DNA of 64,000 nucleotides from Boesenbergia rotunda (taxonomy: Eukaryota; Streptophyta; Magnoliopsida; Zingiberales; Zingiberaceae): NCBI GenBank assembly GCA_024364735.1, contig JAGFNQ010004009.1:186001-250000 (forward strand). The letters run 5' to 3'. Numbering within the stretch: the stretch's first letter is position 1; the number at the start of each line of letters is the position of its first letter. This document shows, piece after piece, positions 41,803 to 53,000 of the stretch. A program made the translations under genes and the position numbers. The notes under the pieces were generated by a model, which saw only the letters and a list, made by a program, of their open reading frames with translations, was not told where the DNA came from and made no database searches.

Positions 41803-42537
41803 GGCTGCGTTTGGTAGGGTGTAATCCACCCTATAATGTAATCCAGATTACATTACAAGTTGGATTTCTTTGTTTGGAATAACTTTAAAATTGTAATGTA
41901 ATGTAATCTCGATTACAAAAGAGGTTGATGATTTGTAATCTGGATTACAAAACAAAACCTTCGTAATCTGGATTATATTACAGCTTGTAAAGTCGTCGGC
42001 CGGGCAGCGACGGTCGTCGGCAGTTCGTCGGTTGTCGGCCGACGGCCGGCGACAGGCGACCGGCGACCGCCGGCGACATGCGACCGGCGACCGGCGACGA
42101 CCGGCGACCGCGGGCGGCCGGCGACCGACGATCGCGGGCGGCTCGCGACCGGCGACCGGCGATCGCGGGCGGCCGGCGGCGACCAGTGACCAGCGGTCGG
42201 TCGGCGGCGGTCGACGACCAGCGGTCGGTCGGCGGCGGTCGACGACCAGCGGTCAGTCGGCGGCGGTCGGCGACCGGCGGCTGGTCGGCGGCGGTCGCCG
42301 GCCGGTCGATGGTCACCGGCCGGCCGGCGGCGGTCGTCGGTCGTCGGTCGTCAATCTTGATTACATTACAGGATAGATTACCCCTCACCAAATAAAGGAA
42401 TCCAACTTGTAATGGTTATCAAATATTACATGCAACTCATTACCAAACATAACAATGTAATCAAGATTACATTACATTACATTACAAACTTGATTACATT
42501 ACAGACCAGATTACATTACAGCCTACCAAACGTAGCC
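41803..42537. mobile_element. Tourist-like (PIF/Harbinger) MITE, 735 bp, with GC-rich core
   Basis: The ends are inverted repeats: GGCTGCGTTTGGTAGG at the left and GGCTACGTTTGGTAGG read inward from the right. They are flanked by TTA on both sides (41800-41802 and 42538-42540), the PIF/Harbinger target duplication. Arms consist of GTAATGTAATC and GATTACATTAC palindromic words. It lies in the first remaining intron of the DRG pseudogene, 94 bp before the next exon. Confidence 0.85.
41990..42350. repeat. GC-rich CGGCGACCGG minisatellite inside MITE
   Basis: Short GC units (CGGCGACCGGCGA, then GGTCGGTCGGCGGCGGTCGACGACCA-like units of about 35 bp) fill the centre. The composition is the opposite of the AT-rich arms. 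Long frames on both strands are composition artefacts, as all lack stops for the same reason. Confidence 0.8.
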
Positions 42538-43548
42538 TTATATCAATATTTTAAGTAAACTCCAAACTGATTCTCTCGTTACAATTCACTGATTGCAAAG
42601 GCATAGCCCTAATACTTTCATTAACTGACAGGTTAAATAAGGAACCCCCTAATCTAACATTCCGAAAGAAAGACAAAGGTGGCATCAACTTCACCTCCAC
42701 AGTTACAAATACACAATTGGACCTTGAAACAGTTAAAAGGCAATATGTAGCGAGTACAAGATACATAATGCTGACATTTCCCTGAGATACGATGCTACAG
42801 CAGATGATCTAATCGATGTAATTGAAGGCAGCAGAGTTTGCAATATTCCATGCATCTACGCCGAAAACAAGATAGGCCAGATAACGGTTGAAGAATTAGA
42901 AATCCTAGACAAGCTTCCACACTACTTTCCGGTCAGGTACCAACATATCTCTCATTTCCTTTTGTTCCCTATATTAAACCCGCAACATGGTTGGTCGAGT
43001 TTTAAGAGGATTTTTATAGAAAGATATTCTTCAAGTGACTGATTGTATAGTGTAAGTGCAAAACAGTACTCACCTAGAGTGGAACCTCGAAGGCCTTCTA
43101 GAAAAGATATGGGAGTATCTCGATCTCGTTCGGATCTACACAAAGCCAAGGGGATTGAATCCGGATTATGAGGACCCTGTGATCCTTGCTTCCAAGAAGA
43201 GAACCATAGAAGATTTTTGTAATAGGATTCATAAAGACATGCTGAAGCAATATAAATAGTAAGAAGCCATCTTGCCTTTAGTCGTGCCACTGTATTTCTT
43301 CTCTTCATGCTTCCAAGATGATCTCATTCATTTACTTGTACTGATCTAAATATGCAGTGCATTCGTTTGGGGCTCGAGTACGAAGCATAAACCACAGAGT
43401 CGGCAAGGTAATGATCCATTTTATTGAGTTTACTTTAAACTTGCGGTGATAATACTTGGTTTTGAAGCTCACTTAATGATACAGGAACATGAACTTGAGG
43501 ACGAAGATGTGGTTCAGATCATCAAGAACTGTAGATGAGTGAAAGAGG

Positions 43549-43898
43549 TGAAACTCGGACTAGGACTTGAGTTAGAGTTGCACCATCTTTGCGTAGGATC
43601 AAACATGGAACTACTTATGGTAAGCTGTAATTCTGTTGGAAGTTGTTTTCAAGTATGGATTCAAATTATTTAAGGATGTCAATCCTGTTGTCTTTATCAT
43701 TTCAATTATTGATAAATTCCTAAATGTGTTGGACAACGTGAAAACTAGGATGGTAAATAAATCGAATATTCGTAAACAAATTTAATGCTCGACTTAGTAA
43801 GAGTTTATTTATGTGAATTCAATACTTAATTAATTAAATAAGCTTGGACAACTTATTAAACTAAATAAATAAATTTAAATATATATGTATTTAGTTTA
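43549..43898. other. DRG 3' flank
   Basis: Non-coding. The first part is probably the DRG 3' untranslated region; the rest is AT-rich. Nothing else recognised. Confidence 0.5.
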
Positions 43899-44116
43899 GA
43901 AAAATGATATGCTCAGTGAAAAATCTCAAGGAAACGCTCAGTGAATGACGTGATACTTTGCATGCAGCGATCCTCGACGGGTTCACCGTGCCCCCAGGGT
44001 ATAGTTTGATTTGGGGCGACGGGATTCACCGAGCGATAATCAAACATGTACATGCAAAGTGTCACGTCATTCACTAAGTATTTCATTAAATTTTTTTACT
44101 TAGTATATCATAGCTC
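43899..44116. mobile_element. Mutator-like MITE, 218 bp, long inverted arms
   Basis: Flanked by a perfect 9-bp direct repeat TTTAGTTTA (43890-43898 and 44117-44125), the size typical of Mutator-like elements. Arms of about 65 bp are complementary: GAATGACGTGATACTTTGCATG on the left faces CATGCAAAGTGTCACGTCATTC on the right. A GC-rich centre of about 80 bp separates them, so a transcript would fold into a stable hairpin. Confidence 0.75.
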
Positions 44117-47100
44117 TTTAGTTTATCAACGTTTATGAATAACATTTATAAATAATGTCTGTGAATAATATTTATCAACAAATTTTTATTAATATGCTAA
44201 ATAAACAAAAAAAATTAAAATGAATAAAATAAATCTGAATTATTTGGTTCAATAAACAATTAAATAAATTTAAAATATAAAAGTTTCAAATAATTACTCA
44301 AATTTAAATTCAAAACTTAATAATATTTAAATGAATCATATTCAAATTTATAAAAAATAAATCAAGTCAAATTTAAACAATCATTTTAATAATTTAATTC
44401 ATTTTAAACTTGACTTGGATTGAGTTGATTATCTTACTAAATAAGTTTGAGCATCAAATTTGACTCGACTTGACCATTTACCTACTTAGAGAAAACTGCA
44501 TGCTTATCAAGTTCCATGATAAGAAGTTAAGAAGAGCAAGCATTTAAGAGTGGAGAGTCAGAATTTCAGTAACATTCAATTTATTTTACAAGATATACAT
44601 ATATTTTTTTGTTAGAGAACTTGCAAATAACACCATTAGCATTCAAACTAGAGAACTTGGTCCTGTGCGGTTGCATACAGCCACAAGTCCCACTTATGCA
44701 CCTATACAACACTGGAAGTACCCCATGAATTTCTTCCTCCTCTGCAGACACCAAATTGAACAATTAGAAAGAAGAAGAATAAGACATGGAACAGACTGTT
44801 TGTTTACTCTCCCAAGAAGTCAAGGTTTTGTTAGTGTGGGCGAACTTAAACTATTATTTATATATTAAATTTGGATTTTTGACTTGTCATATGACACTTG
44901 GGGTGTCATAATTTGTCAGGCTCCAAAGAATGTGGAGATTTAATCTTATAATATTTTTTCACCAGATAGTCCACTGTTTACCTCCTAATATAAATGCCTC
45001 AATTAAAAGTCAACGAAATTAATATATAATAAGCTTTACTAATACTGATGCATCGCCTGAGAACATCAAGTTTTCTAGCATTTTAGTAGATCGACCTCAC
45101 AATTTTTGAAGATTTATTTAGGGAATAGTAAAATCTCAATTAAATTAAAATAACCAACCAAACAGATTGAATTTGAAAATTTTATTAATTTAAAATTTTA
45201 TTTTTTTTTAAAAAAATCTTGATTATTTCGATTTAGAAATTCAGTTAATTTGAAAAATCAAAATTTCCTTTTAAATAAACTTGATTATTTCAATTTATTC
45301 CGATAAAAATGATTTGTAAATTTAAAGTTTGATTAAATTGATTAAAGCAAATTAGTAGCAGTTGATTAATGTCCTGATCAATCGAGAGGCAGGTATTACT
45401 GAGTTAGTTATCACATAGTAAACTTATAAATTGAATAATAATCGAATCGAAGACGAAAAAGTCTGAAGAATTACCTTCGTATTTGATTACTAATTTTGAT
45501 TTTTTTAATTTACTCTCTCAATAATGTAAAACCCGTAAATACTTGTAGGAGACTATCAAAGTGACTGGGTTTTATTTATTTATTTTTTTACAGAATCATC
45601 AATCAATGTCTTAAATCCATATTTATATATTTTTTTAAAAAATATCAATTTAAATTTGGATTCTGTCCAATAACAACCAATTGATATTATGCTCATGCAT
45701 TAGTGAATTATTTAAAAATTTTAATTAATTGAATAATCGATTAAATTAATTAATTGCTCAGCGCTACTCATATTAAATAATGCTACTAGAACCTCTAGGA
45801 TGGTATATTAAGGAATTGAACAGGAGCATAAATTAATTTTCAAAAGATACATGTACTCGGAGAAAAATTTCTCCGACCTCTTAGTCATTTGACGGTCAAT
45901 TATAAATTAACTTGGTGATTTATCTCCCTTCACATAATCTAGAAACGGACTATGTAAGACACCTGAGATGAACGTAATTACCTTTTCACTATAATTAAGG
46001 AATTGAATTGGGATTATAACAATTGGAACAAACACAAATATAGGATATTTATGTATCTTTGTTTTTTCTAACTTTAGCGTCACTCTTTATTGTCCATAGT
46101 GCTCTGACTATTACTTTCCTCCCTTGTCTTCGTGGTGTTTTGTTCATGATTGACTAACAAAATTAAAGGAAGTCAATAGCAGACAGTAGAATATCAGTCA
46201 TCTCGACAGCCCTCTAAGGTAGCCCACTATTATCTGATGAAAGTAAATCATCACTTTAGGGATTAAGATAACCAATAAAAGTAGATATAACATGAAGATT
46301 TCTCAGGTATCATCCATCCTGATACTGCTCTTGCCTAAGCACGATTAACTTTGGAATTCTGATGAGATCCAGTATATCAGTGTTGGTATGACGGCAGCTA
46401 CATAACTATTGATCCTTGGGGGATGACAACCAAGACAAACTACAATCTCAATTAGTACCACCAGAACTATATATATTGCACCAACGACACAATGTCATTT
46501 ACCTGTAATGATATAGTATTGGCCTCAATCGAGGGGAATAATGACATCTTTTTACCATGCCAATCATTGTCGATCAGCACTTGAAACCATGTTCAAATGA
46601 CAGATTGACTAAGTTCTCTAAGTAATCTTCATATAAACATGTCTTGCTTTCCGAGACTGATATATGATTGACAATGATTTACTCAGTATTCACTTCTAAA
46701 ATACAGAATGTGTGACAGATATGGAAAGAAAAGGTAAGGTTAGGATATGACTGAGACCTTCTTCAAGGATCAACAAATTTGACAGTAACTACTCAAATCC
46801 AAAACAAAAATGATTCTTGACCAAAATAACTTGCGCACATTTCCATATTTATCTACACAATACTAGTTGATAAAAGGCCTACAATTTAGGCGTCCAGGTT
46901 TCTCTCTACTAATCTTGGAAATAGATTGTCTACCGGATAAATTTGAAATATAATTTATGCATACTTAGAAGTTAACCTTTAAAATATTCATTTCTATTGA
47001 GATTTGAACTCTGATTTATTCCCTCAAGTGTTTTACCACTGCACACACTCACGGGGGTGGATATGCTCTTTGAATTCCGTTTCTAAAACATTGTGATGAT

Positions 47101-47961
47101 CAATTCACTTTGTTCCAAACCAATAATTGGTAAACATGCCACTGCTCTAATCAATCTCTTGTCAATTTTTTTTATAAGCATGTATCTAATTCTTACAATC
47201 TGACTAATCTCAGAAAATGACCGATTCCAATCCCACGAAAGTTTTCTATCGGCTATTAGGATAAAAACAGAAAGCACATATGAGTTATGATGGACTGTCC
47301 AGCGACACAAGTAATTTGAACTCTTCATGTGTAATGTGCCCTGGATGATAATCGAATCTTTGTTATGTAGGAAGCTCGTCCCACCGTTTACCATGGCACC
47401 GTAGCCCCGGGGGCTGATCAATCTCTATCAATGAATCAATGTAGTCCTGGCTTGCCAAGTCTATCAATGAATCAATTAGTCTGACCTGCCACCACCCGAG
47501 TTATCTTTAGCTACTTGTCTACTTCCCGACAGCACAAGATCAATAGCAAAGAAACAGCCAGTGGGTTCCATTGCCATCCCATCGATATCAACTCATTTCA
47601 TGACCATCTCAATCTTTTGGCCAAGACCTTAGTACATACAAACTATGTGACCTATATTGTATGCTAACATTTTTATCAATTCAACTCATTAAATGAAATT
47701 CACAAGAGCAACCAATCGATCAAGAAAACTGAAATAATTGTAAGTAATTGCGGAAAGAAGTAGATGAAAAATTTTCATTGTTCTTCCAATGCCCAACCAT
47801 GTCTGCAAGATTTACTCCTTTTTTTTTTTCAAGAATTCGCTCAAGAACTCTTTTTTTTTTGTAGGAATTGTTTCAGAAATTTATCCGCGTTGCAATCGAT
47901 CGGTCACTGTTATTTTCTCACTTTCGCAAACAGGATCCTAGTTTTCTAGGTTTAGCGGAAA
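44117..47961. other. Intergenic DNA, no recognised gene
   Basis: 3.8 kb of AT-rich sequence. A 60-codon minus-strand frame (44763-44581) contains GVLPVLYRCISGTCGCMQ, but it has no recognised relatives and no other exon was found. The part just before 47962 would be the 3' flank of the NOI gene. No tRNA or clear element ends were seen. Confidence 0.45.
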
Positions 47962-48403
47962 TCAGAAGAGCAAACAGAACTGAAATGGATGCAGAATCAG
48001 TGGAAGAAGAAGTCGGAGAAAAGAGCGTACGGTAGGGGAGCCGCGGCGGCGGTGGATGGGGGGTCGGTGGACATTCGATTCGGGATCGCTGCGTTGGCGA
48101 CGGTGGCGATCCTCGCCCTCGGATCCTTTGTCGGCGAGCTTGCTGAGCTCCTCCTCGTTGCCGAGGCTGGCGCGGGAGGGGTTCTTGTTGTGCTTTCGCA
48201 TCTCGCGGATCTTGGAAAAGTCCATGGAGTAGTCGGGCACGCCGTTCTTGGTGTCCCACTCCCCGAACGCCGGCACCGACATCCACCCGCCCGTGCTGTG
48301 ATTCTCCTGCCAAGCAAAAGAGGAACCATCAGCCGAAGAGAAGATAGCCGACGGTGAGAGGGCGGTTAACAGCGGCGGCGGTCACCTCCTTGGAATCGGC
48401 CAT
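47962..48403 (-). CDS. Small RIN4/NOI-domain protein
   Basis: Two exons on the minus strand: 48403-48386 (MADSKE) and 48306-47962, joined in phase 0 across a 79-bp GT-AG intron; 120 residues. Residues 16-44 are a NOI motif (VPAFGEWDTKNGVPDYSMDF, then SKIREMRKHNK). RIN4-family proteins act at the plasma membrane in immune signalling, and PxFGxW is the core of the site cut by the bacterial protease AvrRpt2. The short single-NOI form fits the small NOI branch of the family. The usual Cys-containing membrane-anchoring end is not visible. The tail RSFLRLLLPLILHPFQFCLLF is hydrophobic and may instead be intron read-through after SPT (a GTACGC donor lies there), with a third exon not found. The N-terminal part is sure; the C-terminus is not. 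Confidence 0.8.
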
Positions 48404-48459
48404 GGCTGGAGGTGGCGGAAGAACCCTACTTCAAAAGGGTTCGATCGACGGAGAAAGAC

Positions 48460-48467
48460 TTTTATAG
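48460..48467 (-). promoter_or_regulatory. TATA box of the NOI gene
   Basis: Minus-strand TATAAAAG lies 57-64 bp upstream of the ATG, giving a predicted 5' leader of about 30 nt. Confidence 0.65.
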
Positions 48468-48949
48468 GAAGAAGAAGAAGAAGAAGGGGAGGAGCTGTCA
48501 CTGGCGACCGAGCGTGGCTGGTCGACCCCGAGGTGTGTGCTCCAAGCCCACCGCGTCAATGGCGATCGAAGTCGGCTAGCGGCGCCGACCCTGGAAGTCG
48601 GCTCACATAAAAACTAATTTATTAACTTTTTAAAATAATTTGAAAGTTTTATTAATTAAGAAAAATTAAATCAAACATCTAAAAAAAAATATTTTACGCC
48701 GACTAAAAAAATTAAATATGCTAATCCTATATATAAATATTTTTTTTAAATATCAGATGATGAAAAGTGACGCTTCACAAGTAGTATGAATTTACGGAAG
48801 TTGAGAGTTTTTATACGGTGCTTAGTTGGTTATTTGTTATAATAAGAGATAGATTAATTTTCGAGGGAGGTATGTCTTAGAAAAAATCTCTTCTCATCCT
48901 TAATTATTTGATGGTCGACATGAATATTATAATTTTATATTCTTTCACA
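48468..48949. other. NOI upstream region up to element B
   Basis: GC-rich until about 48600 (GAAGAAGAAG run at 48471-48485), then abruptly AT-rich. No gene. Element B begins at 48950, leaving under 500 bp of upstream sequence before the TATA box. Confidence 0.5.
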
Positions 48950-50012
48950 TGTGATCCAGGCGAGCGGTTTTTTATCAGGGTTGGGAGCCCGATCGAAGAC
49001 TACCCGGTTCAACCCGGCTCGAGGCGAGTAGAGGCCGAGTCCGACGGAAGTTCCGGGCGAAGTCAAACTCACCCGGGGTCGTCCACCCAGGGTCCAAAGC
49101 TCAGGCCGAACTCTCGGGGCCAAGCCCTCGAGGCTGAGCTCCAGAGGCTGAGCTCTCGGAGCCGAGCCCTCGAGGCTGAGCTCCCGAGGTCGGGCAATCG
49201 AGGCCGAGCTCATGAGGCCGAGCTCATGAGGCTAAGCCCTCGAGGTCGAGCTCACGGGGCCGAGCCCTCGAGGCTGAGCCCTCGAGGTCGAGCTCTCGGG
49301 GCCGAGCCCTCGAGGCTGAGCTCCAGAGGTCGAGCTCTCGGAGCCGAGCCCTCGAGGCTGAGCTCCAGAGGCCGAGCTCTCGGAGCCAAGCCCTCGAGGC
49401 TGAGCTCCCGAGGTCGGGCAATCGAGGCCGAGCTCATGAGGCCGAGCTCCCGAGGCCGAGCTCTCGGAGTCGAGCCCTCGAGGCTGAGCTCCCGAGGCCG
49501 AGCAATCGAGGCCGAGCTCATGAGGCCGAGCCCTCGAGGTCGAGCTCTCGGGACCGAGCTCATGAGGCTGAGCTCCCGAGGCCGAGCTCTCGGAGCCGAG
49601 CCCTCGAAGCTGAGCTCCCGAGGTCGGACAATCGAGGCCGAGCTCTCCGTCGGAACTCTCCGTTAAGAGATACCGTCATCATCTGACGTGGCCGCCTAGC
49701 CTTAATTAGGATCAGGAAGAGCAGGATCACAGACGGTTAGTCGGTGGTGTCAGTCTCACCCCGTCGTTAAGACGTCCAATTGATTAGCCTAATCCCTGAC
49801 TAATCTTTAACGAGATGTGACAGTTCGCACGCGGGAAGACCCTATATAAACCCTATTTGGTCTTGGAAAAAGGGATCGCTGCCATTTTGCAACCACTCCA
49901 CCACATTAAGAGCTCTATTTCGGTCCGACCTCCCAAACTACAGCAGACCGGGTCGGCTTGGTTAGACCGAGTCATTCGAGGGAGAACCGATCTTCGTTTG
50001 TCGACAGGATCA
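48950..50012 (+). repeat. Element B 5' LTR
   Basis: The 1,063-bp LTR runs from TGTGATCCAGGC to GACAGGATCA. A GAGGCCGAGCTC-type minisatellite occupies 49095-49645 and the TATATAAA box is at 49843-49850. Confidence 0.87.
49095..49645. repeat. GAGGCCGAGCTC minisatellite in element B 5' LTR
   Basis: Units of about 20 bp (GAGGCTGAGCTCCCGAGG, GAGGCCGAGCTCATGAGG and GAGGTCGAGCTCTCGGGG) are combined in changing order. Many contain the palindromes GAGCTC or CTCGAG. The 3' LTR array (60365-61165) is about 250 bp longer. Confidence 0.85.
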
Positions 50013-50016
50013 AATT

Positions 50017-50032
50017 TGGCGCCGTCTGTGGG
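50017..50032 (+). promoter_or_regulatory. Element B primer-binding site
   Basis: TGGCGCCGTCTGTGGG lies 4 nt after the LTR end. Nine bases complement the 3' end of tRNA-Asp; the remainder does not, so the primer is not certain. Confidence 0.55.
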
Positions 50033-50056
50033 AATCTGCCTGATCGAAAGCCGAAG

Positions 50057-53000
50057 ATGAGTGAATCCAATCGGGTGACCGTTACTCTTTCACAAGAAGA
50101 CTTGGAGCTGCTAATAGAAGCTAGAGCTAGGAAATTGGCGGAGGCACAACAAGCGGCTGCTCGATCCGCTCAGCCGGGCCCGGCCGAGCAAACTACTCGG
50201 GTGGGCACCGAAGGAGGGGTTCGACAAGATGAGAGTCCTCACTTTCACCGGGCGCTATTCAGCCCGGCCGAGGGAGCAGGACAATCGGATCCACATGAAG
50301 CTACATCTAGCCATACCAGAGCTAGCAAAGGTAAGGCTCCCCTTGCGCCGTTCCTGACTGAGCGCACAGGATGCCCTTTCTCCAGGCAAGTCTTGAATGA
50401 GCCACTGCCCAAGCACTTCAGACCCCCGTCCGTTGCTGAATACGGAGGAGCTACTGATCCAGAAGAACACCTAAAGAAGTTTGAAAATGCCTCGATGCTA
50501 CATCAATACCCAGATGGTATTAGGTGCCGAGCCTTCCTGACCACTCTAGCGGGACCAGCTCAGTGATGGTTTGACAGGCTCCTGGAAGGATCGATAAAAG
50601 ACTTCTCTGACTTCAAGAAACTGTTTCTGCAACATTTTGCTAGTAGTAAGAGACATCACAAGACTAGCTTAAACCTGTTCACCATGAAGCAGGGCTCCAA
50701 AGAGTCATTAAAAAAGCCTACATCAGGAGGTTTAATCAAGTCGCGCTAGACGTTCCCACTGCCACATCCGAGGTGTTAGTCAGTGCCTTCGCGCAGGGCT
50801 TGCAAGAGGGAGAGTTCTTCAGATCTTTGATCCGCAAACCCCCGAAGGACTTTGAAAGCCTTCTGGGGAAAGCTAGCAAATATGTGGACGTCGAAGAAGC
50901 GCAAGCCGCCAGGAGGCCAAAGGTCAGGCCTACATCCGATAGCCCTCAGCAACATCAAAGAAGTATACCTCCGGGAGGACCCCTCAGGAGCCCCAGAGCT
51001 ATGAGACACCGACCAGGAGTCGAGAGGGGAGTAGTTCAGCAAGTAGCCCAGGGCTGTCTCCCGTCCAGGTGGCAGCCCTATTGTTCCTTCCATAACAGCC
51101 ATACACATGATCTTCAGGACTGCTGGCAGGCCGGCAGAGGTCGGGGCCGCGCCGGTCGAGGTAGCCCGAGAGGGGCTCATCAGGGAAGTGGTCGGGGCCG
51201 AGGAAGAGCACCACCTAACCAGCCCGAGCCTCGTGAGCGACCAGCCGCCCCTGTAGCCAGACGGCTATTCCCGACTCCAGGCTCGCCCGAGCTGGAGAAC
51301 GCCAGCGAGGAACAGGCCAATCAGCAAAACTCTGTGCATGGGTCCATCAACGTCATCTCAGGCGGGCCCACCTATGGAGATTCCAACAGAGCTCGGAAGT
51401 CGCAGGCCCGACGCCTGAACATTTATCAAGTGGGCTGCAGTTCTACCCAAGCTCAGGGACCACAGATTAACTTCAGTCCCGCCGACCTACAAGGAATAGA
51501 AATACCGCATGATGATGCCCTGGTCATCACGGCGGTCATAGCCAACTATCAAATCCATCGTACCATAGTGGATTCAGGCAGCTCAGTGAATATCTTATAT
51601 TTGAAGGCATTTGAGCAATTACAGATCGAAATGACTGAGCTGCAGCCCGTGGCCACACCCTTATTTGGATTCATGGGGAATGAGGTCCAACCGCTGGGGC
51701 AGATCAAGCTGGCCATATCACTCGGCGAGGAACCTTTAAGAAGGACCAGGTGGTCTACCTTCCTGATAGTAGACGCCCCTTCAGCCTATAACGCCATACT
51801 GGGCCGACCGACCCTAAATGAATTCCGGGCAGTGATGTCCACTTTCTATCTGAAGGTCAAATTCCCGGTAGGAGATCAGGTCGGGGAAGCCAGAGGAGAT
51901 CAGAAGGTCGCTCGCCGGTGCTACGTAAATGATGTCCGAGTAGAAGTAAGCAAGGCCTTCCGAGCTGCGCCGGCCAACTGTAACATGGTACAGACCTCTC
52001 CACCTTCTTCCTGGGCTGAGGTGATGGAGGAAGAGGAAGAGGTCCAACTCTCGCCCGACCAAGAAGAAACTAAAGTGAAGATAGCTCCCGGATTATTGCC
52101 TGACCTCAGACAGCAGCTAATAGAATGTTTGACTCAGAACAGAGACGTATTTGCCTGGTCCCAACAAGATCTTAAAGGGGTCAGGCCAGAGGTGATGGAG
52201 CATAAGCTGCACGTGTACCCTGACGCCCGACCTGTGAAGCAAAAGAAAAGAGATTTTAGCCCTGAACAGAATAAGATCATTCAGGCAGAGGTGGAGAGAC
52301 TGCTGGGAGCCGCGCACATCCGAGAAGTCCAATTCCCAGCTTGGCTGGCCAATGTGGTGCTAGTCTCCAAGCCGGGTGACAAATGGAGGGTCTGTATCGA
52401 CTTTAGAGACCTTAATAAAGCTTGCCCCAAAGACTGCTATCCGCTCCCCCGAATAGATCAGATGGTGGACTCTACCGCCGGGAGTGAACTTATCTGCATG
52501 CTCGACGCCTATCAAGGATATCACCAAGTCCCATTATGCCCGGGTGACCAGGAGAAGGTCAGTTTTGTCACAGCCGAGGGTACCTATTGTTACACAGTCA
52601 TGCCCTTCGGACTCAAGAACGTTGGGGCAACTTATCAAAGGCTGATGAATAAAGTCTTTAAAGAGCAGCTCGGGAGAAACGTGGAAGTGTACGTCGATGA
52701 CATCCTCATCAAATCCGCCCGGGCTGCCGACCTCATAGCAGATGTACGAGAGACCTGCTGTACCCTGCGAAGGTATGGCCTCAAACTCAATCCTGCAAAA
52801 TGTCTGTTCGGAGCCAAGAGTGGGAAATTCCTGGGCTACATTCTGACCGAGCGGGGGATAGAAGCCAATCCGGGTAAAGTGAAAGCTCTGCTAGACATGC
52901 CACCGCCCAGAAATCTGAGGGAAGTTCAGCGCCTGACCGGAAGGATCACGGCCTTATCTCGGTTTATCTCTCGGTCGGCCGATCGAAGTCTGTCGTTCTT

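Larger units (their letters stand above)
40555..43538 (+). pseudogene. DRG-type GTPase pseudogene, 5'-truncated
   Basis: Five exons of a plant developmentally regulated GTP-binding protein (DRG1-like) remain: 40555-40664, 42632-42936, 43067-43258, 43358-43407 and 43485-43538. They encode the second half of the protein: RTCNCILIVLDAIKPVTHKR; NKEPPNLTFRKKDKGGINF; DATADDLIDVIEGSR; LEWNLEGLLEKIWEYLDL and IYTKP (start of the TGS domain); VWGSSTKHKP; HELEDEDVVQII. Splice sites are intact and in the conserved positions. The G1-G3 GTP-binding exons are absent: element A abuts the gene at 40422. A 2-bp insertion near 42742 and a 2-bp loss near 43397 shift the frame. The NKxD GTP-binding motif reads NKIG. 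Intron 1 holds a MITE. DRG proteins normally bind a DFRP partner and ribosomes. Confidence 0.85.

Noticed and set aside
41978..42395. Long overlapping reading frames on both strands in the GC-rich block (Arg/Gly/Asp-rich proteins)
   Set aside because: They are translations of a short GC tandem repeat inside a MITE; frames are open on both strands for compositional reasons.
44581..44868. 60-codon minus-strand frame with RCISGTCGCM (possible Cys-rich peptide)
   Set aside because: No signal peptide, no second exon, no promoter and no recognised family; a plus-strand frame of similar size overlaps it.
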